Below are positions 8,741-16,564 of a stretch of 46,532 nucleotides of DNA, in pieces. The notes beneath the pieces are model-generated. The model made no database searches. It saw only the letters and a program-made list of their open reading frames with translations, and was not told where the DNA came from. The stretch comes from Hahella ganghwensis DSM 17046 (lineage in GTDB: Bacteria; Pseudomonadota; Gammaproteobacteria; Pseudomonadales; Oleiphilaceae). Location: NCBI RefSeq assembly GCF_000376785.1, contig NZ_AQXX01000090.1:1-46532 (forward strand), in the 5' to 3' direction. The translations under genes and the position numbers were made by a program. Within the stretch, counting starts at the first letter, position 1. Each line of letters opens with the position of its first letter.

Positions 8741-9126
8741 ATGACCTACCTGCAACTTGCTTATCTGCACTTGTTGACCATCATCCCGGCTTTCTTTATT
8801 GCCACCTATCTATTGTTGGTCAGGAAAGGAACCCTTGTTCACCGGAAACTTGGCCCTGTCTACATGTTGCTCATGATGGTCTCGGCTGTTGTGACATTGT
8901 TTATGCCTGCCGCTATTGGACCGGCGTTATTTCAGCATTTCGGCTTTATACATCTGTTAAGCTTGCTGGTACTTTACAGTGTCCCGACTGCCTATATTGC
9001 GATCAGGCAGGGTAACGTTAAAAACATCGGGATAATATGATGGCACTGTACTTTGGTGGACTGATTCTTGCCGGCACACTGGCATTGATGCCAGGACGTC
9101 TGCTCAACGAATGGATATTTGGATAA
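8741..9126 (+). pseudogene. DUF2306-type membrane protein, frameshifted
   Basis: The first frame (8741-9040) gives 99 residues with three hydrophobic segments and family-like blocks HRKLGPVYM and IHLLSLLVL, then IAIRQGNVK. There the normal family reading (GN..KHR..M, FGGL, LPGR) is lost. A one-base shift in the five-A run at about 9020-9024 restores it: GNVKKHRDNMMALYFGGL, then LAGTLALMPGRLLNEWIFG, stop at 9126. The joined product would be about 128 residues with four membrane segments. One A seems to be missing (five where six are expected). The cause may be a true mutation, a sequencing error or frameshifting. Function is unknown. Confidence 0.7.
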
Positions 9127-9156
9127 GCACAGGGCGGTGATGTGAAGGAGAGACCT

Positions 9157-9411
9157 ATGTCATTGATCGAATTTTCTAAAGAAGAAAAACACATTCTGGT
9201 GAAAAATATTCAGGTTTATTTCAGAGATGAACTGGAGCAGGATATCGGTAATTTTGATGCTCAGTTTTTACTGGATTTTTTCTGTGAAAAAATTGGTCCC
9301 TATTTCTATAACCGCGGACTGTATGACGCTCAGGCAGTGCTGGAAAAAAGACTGGACAGTATTGCTGAAGCCATTTATGAAATTGAAAAGCCGACGGAGT
9401 TTGTCAGGTAA
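9157..9411 (+). CDS. DUF2164 family protein
   Basis: 84 residues from ATG 9157, preceded by AAGGAGAG at good spacing; an in-frame GTG at 9142 is less likely because it lies before this site. The sequence FSKEEKHILVKNIQVYF, then FLLDFFCEKIGPYFYNRGLY and LEKRLDSIAEAIYEIEKP, fits the DUF2164 pattern I know: a small, acidic, helical cytosolic protein. No function is established. It sits 30 bp after the broken DUF2306 gene on the same strand and might share its transcript. Confidence 0.8.
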   Translation: MSLIEFSKEEKHILVKNIQVYFRDELEQDIGNFDAQFLLDFFCEKIGPYFYNRGLYDAQAVLEKRLDSIAEAIYEIEKPTEFVR

Positions 9412-9520
9412 ACGCCTGCTGATAGTTTTTTTAAGTCGCCTACATAAACAACATAGTGGGCTGCCGCCAGGCAGGCCGTGATGATATCTCTATCAGTAAG
9501 GAAGAAGAGGAGGGCTTGCC

Positions 9521-9880
9521 ATGAACAAGCATGAAAAAATTAACTACGTCGAATATGGTGCCAGGGATCTGACAGCCACCAAAGCCTTTTTTGAAAAAGC
9601 CTTTGGCTGGACATTCGTTGATTATGGCCCAGAGTACACGGCATTCTCTGACCAGGGGCTGGACGGAGGCTTTTATCAGGCAGATAGCCGGTCCGTTGCA
9701 GAATCCGGAGGCGCGTTGCTGGTGTTCTTCAGTGAGGATCTCGAAGGAACCCAGGCGAAAGTTGAGGCTGCCGGCGGTCAAATCAACAAACCGATATTTT
9801 CTTTCCCCGGCGGACGACGGTTTCACTTTGTCGAACCCAGTGGAAATGAATTTGCGGTCTGGTCCGACCAAGGCTTGTAA
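9521..9880 (+). CDS. VOC-superfamily (glyoxalase/bleomycin-resistance-like) protein
   Basis: 119 residues, one VOC domain of two beta-alpha-beta-beta-beta units. Visible: N-terminal NYVEYGARDLTATKAFFEKA, FGWTFVDYGPEYTAFSD, and C-terminal RRFHFVEPSGNEFAVWSDQ. Glu15 of the VEYGARD strand and the Glu of FVEPSGNEFA occupy usual metal-ligand positions. The strong purine-rich site GAAGAAGAGGAGGG precedes the ATG. Likely a small metal-dependent lyase, isomerase or binding protein; the substrate cannot be assigned. Confidence 0.82.
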   Translation: MNKHEKINYVEYGARDLTATKAFFEKAFGWTFVDYGPEYTAFSDQGLDGGFYQADSRSVAESGGALLVFFSEDLEGTQAKVEAAGGQINKPIFSFPGGRRFHFVEPSGNEFAVWSDQGL

Positions 9881-9945
9881 GCCTAATGGAAAGGTAACGA
9901 CCTATTTTTTGATAGGGCGGCTTATACCTGCGGTCTCATAAGGCG

Positions 9946-11037
9946 TTAGGTATAGGGCGCCAGAGTCGCCTGTAAATAGGTTCTCATGTCTTCCCGAATA
10001 ATAGACGGGCCCTCGACTGTACATTCTGGACCAAGGCTGATGAGCCAGTTTCGCAACTGGATGGTGCGCCTGACTTTGGCCGTTAAGCGATAGGATCCCT
10101 TGGTTCCAGGAGCAATACGTTGACTGCTACTGATAGGGTTTTCCAGCAGATCGTCGATCAGATTGCTTTTATTGCCAGTTGGCGTTATCTGTAGTTTTAG
10201 TGGGTATTCCCGGGTGTCTTCAGGCTCAATGAAGACATCCATATGACCGGTTTCCAGATATTCCTTCAAACTGAAGCTTTCCGGAATTTCCGCCGACTGA
10301 TTACCTATATAGATGGACTCTATTTTATGAATCAGAAAATGACGGTACTGATCCGGTTCGTGAATATCTTCATGTTTCTTACCCACCAGATAGAGTTTAG
10401 GTAGCAGAATCGCGACTCCAAACGGATGTACCCGATACTCTTTTCCCCGATACCGGAAATGAAGCTGGCGATTCAGCAGAATTCCCCGATATATGGTATC
10501 CAGATGCTCTACATCAAACTCAGCCGGTTGTAGCCTTTGGCCCCGTTGATAGAACTCAACGGATTCCTTCAGGCGGCTGTAAAGTTGTGGTGACAGACTC
10601 TGCTCGCTTTGCTCAAGGCGATGTTCAGCCTGGGCGAAGAAACGTTCAAGTTCTGACAGGGTGTTTCTTGGTAATAGGTTAGACAAATGTTTTTTGGCCA
10701 TGGCAAAAGCAATGGCCATATATTGCGGCATCTTTTCATAGTCAAACTGCATACCCGCGTAAGGGTCCAGTTTCCACAACCAGCTTTTGCCTGTACCCCG
10801 GATGGCCAGAAGACCGAATTCGTTCGTCGGCTCGTCGTCTTCCTCATCGAAGCCATCATCTTTGCCGTACAGGAAGTTCATATCTCTCTGTACAAGCCGT
10901 TTGAGTGTTGCCGGGCTTTGGGATTCGTCCAGATAACCGGATCCAAGAAGGTGGTGGAGAATTTCCTCTGTGGATTTCTCTGCCCGGGTAGAACGCAGAA
11001 ACTCCAGAATCGTCAGTCGCCGAATAAATGAAGACAT
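9946..11037 (-). CDS. WYL-domain transcriptional regulator
   Basis: 363 residues. The N-terminus (about 1-75: RRLTILEFLRSTRAEKSTEE, LVQRDMNFLYG) is a winged-helix DNA-binding domain of the DeoR/HTH_11 type that precedes WYL domains. A WYL-like domain follows at about 180-260 (LHFRYRGKEYRVHPFGVAI, LPKLYLVGKK) and a WCX-type C-terminal region ends with ISLGPECTVEGPSI. Such proteins sense nucleotides or nucleic acid ligands and often control DNA-damage or defence genes. Its start lies 46 bp from a perfect 8-bp inverted repeat, suggesting autoregulation, and a small divergent gene lies just beyond. No defence genes are adjacent. Confidence 0.85.
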   Translation of the reverse strand: MSSFIRRLTILEFLRSTRAEKSTEEILHHLLGSGYLDESQSPATLKRLVQRDMNFLYGKDDGFDEEDDEPTNEFGLLAIRGTGKSWLWKLDPYAGMQFDYEKMPQYMAIAFAMAKKHLSNLLPRNTLSELERFFAQAEHRLEQSEQSLSPQLYSRLKESVEFYQRGQRLQPAEFDVEHLDTIYRGILLNRQLHFRYRGKEYRVHPFGVAILLPKLYLVGKKHEDIHEPDQYRHFLIHKIESIYIGNQSAEIPESFSLKEYLETGHMDVFIEPEDTREYPLKLQITPTGNKSNLIDDLLENPISSSQRIAPGTKGSYRLTAKVRRTIQLRNWLISLGPECTVEGPSIIREDMRTYLQATLAPYT

Positions 11038-11082
11038 AAAAATTTTCTAATAAAGTTCAAAAAAACTGCGATTTTGTTTTTG

Positions 11083-11103
11083 TAACGACATTAAGTGTCG
11101 TTA
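11083..11103. promoter_or_regulatory. Inverted repeat, probable operator of the WYL regulator
   Basis: TAACGACA - TTAAG - TGTCGTTA, perfect 8-bp arms with a 5-bp spacer. It lies between the WYL regulator (start 11037, minus) and the 48-aa gene (start 11155, plus), where one operator could serve both. The arm spacing fits a dimeric winged-helix protein. The assignment to this regulator is inferred from position. Confidence 0.55.
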
Positions 11104-11154
11104 TGGTGCATAGAATAGCTCCTGTAAACAGAAAAAAACACAGGAGAACGCACA

Positions 11155-11301
11155 ATGTTTCGTGTTAATGCATTTACCACCAAAGGCACCAAATTTCGTT
11201 TTCGCATTAAAAGTGAAAGTGTGGCAGATCTGCAGAGCATGCTCGATAAAATATTTGCCGGCCGTAGTATGCGTCTGGTGCTGGTGGAGCCTATTAAGTG
11301 A
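11155..11301 (+). CDS. Small basic protein of 48 residues, unknown family
   Basis: ATG 11155 is preceded by AGGAGA at ideal spacing (CAGGAGAACGCACAATG). The product begins MFRVNAFTTKGTKFRFRIKS and ends in LVLVEPIK, with KIFAGRSM in between. It has alternating hydrophobic/basic residues predictive of a beta-strand start, then a helix with FAGRS. No signal peptide, membrane segment or Cys. It sits divergent from the WYL regulator behind a perfect inverted repeat, so it may be its target. Too short for most gene finders, but the ribosome site and codon use support it. I do not recognise the family. Confidence 0.6.
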   Translation: MFRVNAFTTKGTKFRFRIKSESVADLQSMLDKIFAGRSMRLVLVEPIK

Positions 11302-11409
11302 TCTGGTGGCTTCATAAGCCGGATTATAGTCAGGGTTTACCTAAAGGTTTTTTAGCTTTCAGCGTTATAGATGTCGGTTCAGGTTGTTTTTTGATCATTA
11401 GAATCTGCC

Positions 11410-11682
11410 GGAACTATGCTGCATATCGAGAGACGACAATCGTCCAGGGAAGGGCAGGGATGAAAGAAGGATCGTTAACGGGCTATGGACAGCCAATTCA
11501 GGGACAAGGGATGGTGATTTGCGAATAATGGAAGGCGGAATATTAGCAGGATCGCTAAATAAATGCGCAGCTTTACAATTTGTGCTATCAATCCACGTGG
11601 TGGATCTGTACAATAAGCGACCATTTTTTAACCGCCCGCAGTCACCAGACGATTGTCGTCTCTCGATATGCAGCATAGTTCC
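11410..11682. repeat. 35-bp perfect inverted repeat in the deaD leader
   Basis: Positions 11410-11444 and 11648-11682 are exact reverse complements over 35 bases (left arm starts GGAACTATGCTGCATATC and ends GACGACAATCGTC), separated by 203 bp. Each arm also holds its own hairpin (GACGA-CAA-TCGTC on the left, GACGA-TTG-TCGTC on the right), so the RNA could switch between one long stem and two short ones. The right arm ends 18 bp before the deaD ATG, with a T6 run (11691-11696) in between. No open frame in the interior looks real. Confidence 0.9.
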
Positions 11683-11700
11683 CTCGCAGGTTTTTTGTTA

Positions 11701-13446
11701 ATGTCCGATGATTCACTAGATTTTGCTACTCTTGGCCTTTCCGCTCCTATTCTGTCCGCTTTGAAGGATGTGGGGTACGAACAACCATCTCCTATTCAGG
11801 CCCAGAGTATTCCTCTATTGCTGGAGGGTGAAAGCATTCTTGGGGTTGCCCAAACCGGTACCGGTAAAACGGCCGCATTTGCACTCCCCCTGTTGAATCG
11901 TCTGGACCCCAGCATAAACTCGCCCCAGATTATTGTCCTTGCGCCTACCAGAGAACTGGCCATCCAGGTTGCTGAAGCGTTCAAGAGCTATTCCAAATAC
12001 TTACCCGAATTCAGTGTGCTGCCCATCTATGGTGGTCAGGATATGCGCGGCCAGCTGCGCTCTCTGAAAAGAGGGGTTCAGGTGATTGTGGGAACTCCCG
12101 GTCGTGTTCTGGATCACCTGAAGCGCAAAAGCCTGGACTTGTCCGCCATCCGTGCCGTCGTGCTGGATGAGGCTGACGAAATGCTGCGCATGGGCTTTAT
12201 CGATGACGTGGAAGAGATTCTTTCCAATGCACCGGGCGACTGTCAGTACGCATTGTTCTCTGCGACCATGCCTCCTGCGATCAAAAGGGTGGCTGAACAG
12301 TATCTGAAAGGTGCCAAGGAAGTTCGCATTGCGACGAAGACTTCGACAGTTGAGCGTATCAGTCAGCATGTCCTGATGGTGGATAATTCCCACAAGCTGG
12401 ATGCCTTGACCCGTGTCTTGGAAGTGGAAACCTTTGACGGCATGATTATTTTCGTGCGTACAAAATCCGCTACTGTGGAACTGGCTGAGAAACTCCAGGC
12501 CCGGGGTTACGCTGCTGAAGCGTTGAATGGTGATCAGACGCAAAAAATTCGCGAGCAGACCATTGACCGCCTGAAGAAAGGTTTACTGGATATTGTCATC
12601 GCGACAGATGTTGCCGCACGTGGTCTTGATGTGGAACGCATCAGTCTGGTGATGAACTACGATATTCCATACGACACAGAGTCCTACGTGCACCGTATCG
12701 GCCGTACCGGTCGTGCCGGGCGGGAAGGGAAAGCGATTTTGTTTGCCGCTCCGAAAGAGCGTCGTCTACTGCGTGATATTGAGCGAGCAACCAAGCAGGC
12801 GCTGACTCCTTATGAAACGCCTTCTGCAGAGCAGATCAGTATCAACCGTATTCAGCAGTTTCAGGATAATCTGCTGTCTACCCTGGAAAATCAGGACTTC
12901 AGCCGCATCAAGGATGTCGTGCTGAAATTCGCAGAGGAACGTGAACTGTCTCTGGAAGATGTGGCGTCCGCGCTTGCATTCCAGTTACAGATGGAACAGC
13001 CTCTGTTCCCGATTCTCAGAGAACTGCCCAAGCACGACAAAGACTTCCGTCGTGATGGTGACCGCAAGCCCCGTCGTCGCGAACGTGGTGAGAGGGGCGA
13101 ACGCGGAGGCCGTGGCCGGGATGATGTGGCAATGCAGTGCTATCGCATTGAGGTCGGAAGAAAGCATCATGTGTCACCGGGTGATATCGTAGGTGCCATT
13201 GCCAATGAAGCCGGTATAGAGTCCCGTAACATTGGTCACATCGCGATTCATGAGAATTTCTCGTTGGTGGACCTGCCTTCAGGAATGCCTGGTGAAGTGC
13301 TGCAGCATCTGCAAAAAGTTCGGGTAAAACAGCAGCAGATGAAATTGAAGCCTGATACCCGTGGCTCAAAAGGTGGTTCTGGTGGAAGAGGGCGCGGTTC
13401 TAATTCCGATCGCCGTCCATCCCGTAAGCCGAAACCACGCAGCTAG
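11701..13446 (+). CDS. deaD: DEAD-box ATP-dependent RNA helicase DeaD/CsdA
   Basis: 581 residues from ATG 11701 (MSDDSLDFATLGLSAPIL); an in-frame upstream ATG at 11653 falls inside the inverted repeat and would add 16 unlikely residues. Helicase motifs in order: Q motif (YEQPSPIQAQSIP), AQTGTGKT (I), PTRELAIQV (Ia), DEADEML (II), SATMP (III), DVAARGLD (V), HRIGRTGRAG (VI). A DbpA-type RNA-binding domain follows (CYRIEVGRKHHVSPGDIVGA, about 480-550), flanked by Arg/Gly-rich stretches. It unwinds structured RNA in ribosome assembly and mRNA decay, notably in the cold. The leader repeat suggests control at the RNA level, as for long-leader E. coli deaD. It ends 7 bp from the converging GGDEF/EAL gene. 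Confidence 0.95.
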   Translation: MSDDSLDFATLGLSAPILSALKDVGYEQPSPIQAQSIPLLLEGESILGVAQTGTGKTAAFALPLLNRLDPSINSPQIIVLAPTRELAIQVAEAFKSYSKYLPEFSVLPIYGGQDMRGQLRSLKRGVQVIVGTPGRVLDHLKRKSLDLSAIRAVVLDEADEMLRMGFIDDVEEILSNAPGDCQYALFSATMPPAIKRVAEQYLKGAKEVRIATKTSTVERISQHVLMVDNSHKLDALTRVLEVETFDGMIIFVRTKSATVELAEKLQARGYAAEALNGDQTQKIREQTIDRLKKGLLDIVIATDVAARGLDVERISLVMNYDIPYDTESYVHRIGRTGRAGREGKAILFAAPKERRLLRDIERATKQALTPYETPSAEQISINRIQQFQDNLLSTLENQDFSRIKDVVLKFAEERELSLEDVASALAFQLQMEQPLFPILRELPKHDKDFRRDGDRKPRRRERGERGERGGRGRDDVAMQCYRIEVGRKHHVSPGDIVGAIANEAGIESRNIGHIAIHENFSLVDLPSGMPGEVLQHLQKVRVKQQQMKLKPDTRGSKGGSGGRGRGSNSDRRPSRKPKPRS

Positions 13447-13453
13447 TACGAAT

Positions 13454-16351
13454 TTACCGGAGGTGCTGATCCAGTGCCTCCGGTACATGCAGGTGGTATC
13501 CCTGCATGAAATCCACTCCTATCTCCTCCAACGCCTCTTGAATCTCGGCGTTCTCCACGAATTCAGCCACTACTGATAACCCCATTAAATGTGCCACTTC
13601 GGTAATTGACCGTACCATGGCATGATCGACCGGATCGATCAGGATATCCCGGATGAAACTGCCGTCGATCTTCACTGTATTGACTGGTAGCGTTTTCAGA
13701 TACGAATAAGATGAGAAGCCACTGCCGAAATCGTCCAGCGCAAACTGAATGCCGCTCGATTGCAGGCGTTGGATAAATTTGGCGGTGTCGACCAGATTGG
13801 CAATTGCAGTGGTTTCGGTGACTTCAAAACAGATCTTGGATGCGGGGATCTGATACTTGTCGAGAGTGGCCATGAGGAAAGGTTCAAAGTCCGATTCGCC
13901 AATGGTCTGGCTGCTGAGATTGATGTTGGCCCGGTGCAGCTCCAGCAGGTGGTCCGGATGATGGTGAAGCCAGTTGAAATAGGTCTCGATGACCCAGCGG
14001 TCCACGGCCCGGATCATGTTGTAGCGCTCTGCGGCAGGAAGAAAGGCTCCCGGACCGATGATTTCGTCCCCCTGTTGCAGACGTACCAGAATTTCATAGT
14101 GCTGTCCCACGACATCCGGGCGAGTGGTTACGACGTTCTGATAGAAAAGCTTGAGCTGATCGGACTTGATTGCCTCTAGAAGGTTGGTGGCCACCTGCAT
14201 TTCATTTTGCCGCAGAGTCAGGTCGTGAGCTTTCTGGCTGTGTACGATGACACGGTTACGACCGGCATCCTTGGCCGCGTAGCAGGCTGTATCGGCCAGG
14301 CTCAGGACCTCCTCAACGGTGGAAGCCTCTTGTGTCACTGGCACGATTCCAATACTCGCGCCAACATTAAAGACTTTGCTTCCCCAGAAGAATCGATATT
14401 CTGCGACTTCTGAGCGCAGACGCTGGCCAATTTCGGTGGCTTTATCGATATGGCAGTTTTTCAGCATCAGGGCAAACTCGTCACCACCCAGTCGGGCCAA
14501 GGCATCCTCTTCCCGGGTATGGGTTTGAAACAGGGAACCTATCTGCCTGAGTAATTCATCGCCTGCCACATGGCCGCTGGTATCGTTGACAATCTTGAAC
14601 TGATCAAGATCGACAAAAATCAGTGCATGCTCTGATCCAGATTCCCTTGATGCCGCAAGAGCCCGTCGCAGACGCCGTTCAAACTCGTTGCGATTGAGAA
14701 GGTTGGTCAATGGATCATGGGTCGCGAGGTAACTGAGTTGAAGCTCATTTTCTTTCTTGTCTGTGATATCGACAATGGAGCCTTCGATAATGATTTGGTG
14801 ATCGGCGTCCTCGAGTTTGTTGGCAAAAATTGCTCCCCAGAATTCAGAACCATCAAGTCGTCGGCACTTGGTTTCGAAACCAAATATATGACCGTGTTGA
14901 TTCAGTAGCGTAATGAGCTGCTGGCCGGTCTCTTCACTGGCGGGGATCAGGCTCAAGGTGTTGTGTACGGTGGACAGTAGTTCCTCTTCAGAGTCTACCC
15001 CCAATAACCGGGCGAAAGCGGGATTACAGGCCAGGAGACTGCCATCGGGGAGTACCCGAAACATTCCCTCCAGTGATTTTTCATAGATTGCCCGATATTT
15101 CTGGAGGTTGTCGATGGCGCTTTGCTGTGCGGTTTCCCGTGTCCGGCGCTCGAAATTAATACGGTCTGCCATGGCGAAGCTGAATAAGACGACCACACCC
15201 ACGGCAGACAGGTGTAAAGAGTATTCCGTGAGAAATGTTCTGGGAAGAAAGCCGCTTTTGCTGAACGTGAATACGGCTGCTGATATGACAAAGAAGGTAA
15301 ACGCAATCGCGTAGTAATAAGCGAGTTTATGGCGCCTGAAAATCATAATCAGGCTCAGTCCATATCCCAGCGCCGGCGACAGAATGACATTGGCAGCGGA
15401 AATCTGAATCATCGTCCGGTATGGCATGACAAGGGACAGTAAGGCCAGGCTGTACCCGATAATTGCCACAATATTGAAGCTCTTATACAGCGATGGAAAG
15501 GTTGTTTTGACGGCAAGAAAGTCACGGGAAAAGAGCATCAGTGAGGCCAGGGCAATATTTCCGAAAAATGTCAGGCTGGTATCGTTCCAATCGGGCAGGC
15601 TGGGCCAGGCATATTGATACGCAAACCCAGTCAGCACGCCCTCCACGACCGCATAGCTTACTAATGTCAGGGCGAAGTAAAGGAAGCTCTTCTCCCGCAG
15701 ACTGAGAAATAGAAAAACGTTGTAGATCGCCATCACCGAAATCATCCCGATCAAGCCGCCAGTAATACCTGCCAGTGTCTGGTTTTGTTCCGTGAACCGG
15801 TCTGGTGTCCAGACCCTGATGGGAAATTGAGAAGAAGAAGCGGTCTCAATACGAACATAAACGTTATAGCTTTTGCCTGTAGAGAAATTTATGGGCAATA
15901 CGAAATTGGACGTTTCCAGGGGGCGATTGGCGTAGGGCTTCAAATCTCCAGTAGCAAACTCAGTCATGACCGCGCCGCTTTCGGGCTCGGTCACCAGGAA
16001 ATAAACGTTATCCAGTCGGTTGTAGGCAACCTCCAGATAGTAATTCTGGGGTTTGTCGAGGGCATTGGTAAGAGAAAAGCCGACCCAGAAAGCGGATCTG
16101 GAATAGCCAAAATTAGGGGAGTCTGCTGTTGTCACCGGTTGTGCCAGCAGTGCCTCTCTGATTGAGGTCATGGGCTCGGCGTGTAGCGGACTGTCTGCTT
16201 TCAGCTCCAGAATCTGGACCTGTGGTACAAAACCACCCTTCTGCCAGACTGTTTCCATCGTGTGATCAAGACGGTTCCCAACCTCTGCAAAAACCGGCAA
16301 AGACAAGAAGAACAGCAGAAGGATGTGGCTGAATCGGATGAGTGATTTCAA
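13454..16351 (-). CDS. Membrane 7TMR-DISM / PAS / GGDEF / EAL cyclic-di-GMP protein
   Basis: 965 residues, start TTG 16351 chosen because it opens directly into a signal peptide (MKSLIRFSHILLLFFLSLPVFA). Domains: periplasmic 7TMR-DISMED2 (about 40-170), seven-helix 7TMR-DISM (about 185-390), PAS (about 410-530), GGDEF (RLGGDEF at about 618) and EAL (EIL at about 752). The diguanylate cyclase motif is intact with the RxxD product-inhibition site (REED) five residues upstream. EAL-domain residues LDDFGSGFSS (about 872), FEVTET and VKIDGSFI are present, so both activities are possible. It follows atuH on the same strand after 213 bp. Its sensor half is homologous to that of the kinase at 29903-33679. 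Confidence 0.93.
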   Translation of the reverse strand: MKSLIRFSHILLLFFLSLPVFAEVGNRLDHTMETVWQKGGFVPQVQILELKADSPLHAEPMTSIREALLAQPVTTADSPNFGYSRSAFWVGFSLTNALDKPQNYYLEVAYNRLDNVYFLVTEPESGAVMTEFATGDLKPYANRPLETSNFVLPINFSTGKSYNVYVRIETASSSQFPIRVWTPDRFTEQNQTLAGITGGLIGMISVMAIYNVFLFLSLREKSFLYFALTLVSYAVVEGVLTGFAYQYAWPSLPDWNDTSLTFFGNIALASLMLFSRDFLAVKTTFPSLYKSFNIVAIIGYSLALLSLVMPYRTMIQISAANVILSPALGYGLSLIMIFRRHKLAYYYAIAFTFFVISAAVFTFSKSGFLPRTFLTEYSLHLSAVGVVVLFSFAMADRINFERRTRETAQQSAIDNLQKYRAIYEKSLEGMFRVLPDGSLLACNPAFARLLGVDSEEELLSTVHNTLSLIPASEETGQQLITLLNQHGHIFGFETKCRRLDGSEFWGAIFANKLEDADHQIIIEGSIVDITDKKENELQLSYLATHDPLTNLLNRNEFERRLRRALAASRESGSEHALIFVDLDQFKIVNDTSGHVAGDELLRQIGSLFQTHTREEDALARLGGDEFALMLKNCHIDKATEIGQRLRSEVAEYRFFWGSKVFNVGASIGIVPVTQEASTVEEVLSLADTACYAAKDAGRNRVIVHSQKAHDLTLRQNEMQVATNLLEAIKSDQLKLFYQNVVTTRPDVVGQHYEILVRLQQGDEIIGPGAFLPAAERYNMIRAVDRWVIETYFNWLHHHPDHLLELHRANINLSSQTIGESDFEPFLMATLDKYQIPASKICFEVTETTAIANLVDTAKFIQRLQSSGIQFALDDFGSGFSSYSYLKTLPVNTVKIDGSFIRDILIDPVDHAMVRSITEVAHLMGLSVVAEFVENAEIQEALEEIGVDFMQGYHLHVPEALDQHLR
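13455..13485. terminator. Palindrome at the convergent deaD / GGDEF-EAL ends
   Basis: Perfect 9-bp arms TACCGGAGG (13455-13463) and CCTCCGGTA (13477-13485) with a 13-nt loop. It starts 9 bp after the deaD stop and lies inside the last codons of the minus-strand gene. No U-tract follows on either strand, so it is at most a weak bidirectional terminator or 3'-end stabiliser. Confidence 0.4.
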
Positions 16352-16380
16352 GGTCCAGTACTTATAGGAGAAAATACATA

Positions 16381-16411
16381 ATTATAGGTTCATGACCGGA
16401 TCTGATGTCAG
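16381..16411 (-). promoter_or_regulatory. Possible promoter of the GGDEF/EAL gene
   Basis: On the minus strand TATAAT (16381-16386) lies 29 bp before the TTG start, with CTGACA (16406-16411) upstream at a long 19-bp spacing. The -10 is a perfect match; the spacing makes the -35 doubtful. Confidence 0.35.
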
Positions 16412-16506
16412 GGTTACATTATTAGTATAGACAGGAAAACGCTAAATACAGGAGACCGATGAAGACTGGCGGAACCTTCAGGGAGTTAGGGAGTTGAGGC
16501 GCAGTG

Positions 16507-16527
16507 GCCCCGTGTGGTTACCGGGGC
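16507..16527 (-). terminator. GC-rich hairpin after atuH, possible end of the atu transcript
   Basis: GCCCCG / CGGGGC (16507-16512 and 16522-16527) with a 9-nt loop, 38 bp past the atuH stop. No U-tract follows on the minus strand, so termination may be partial or Rho-aided, and read-through into the GGDEF/EAL gene is possible. Confidence 0.4.
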
Positions 16528-16564
16528 TTCTATGAGGTTAAAACGGATTGTTCAGGATTCCGGG

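Noticed and set aside
9015-9040. Programmed -1 frameshift in the DUF2306 gene
   Set aside because: The site reads T AAA AAC, not a full X-XXY-YYZ slippery heptamer, and no downstream stem was seen. A deletion or sequencing error explains it more simply.
11653-11700. Upstream ATG extending DeaD by 16 residues
   Set aside because: It begins inside the inverted repeat and adds residues not typical of DeaD. ATG 11701 leads directly into the helicase N-terminus.
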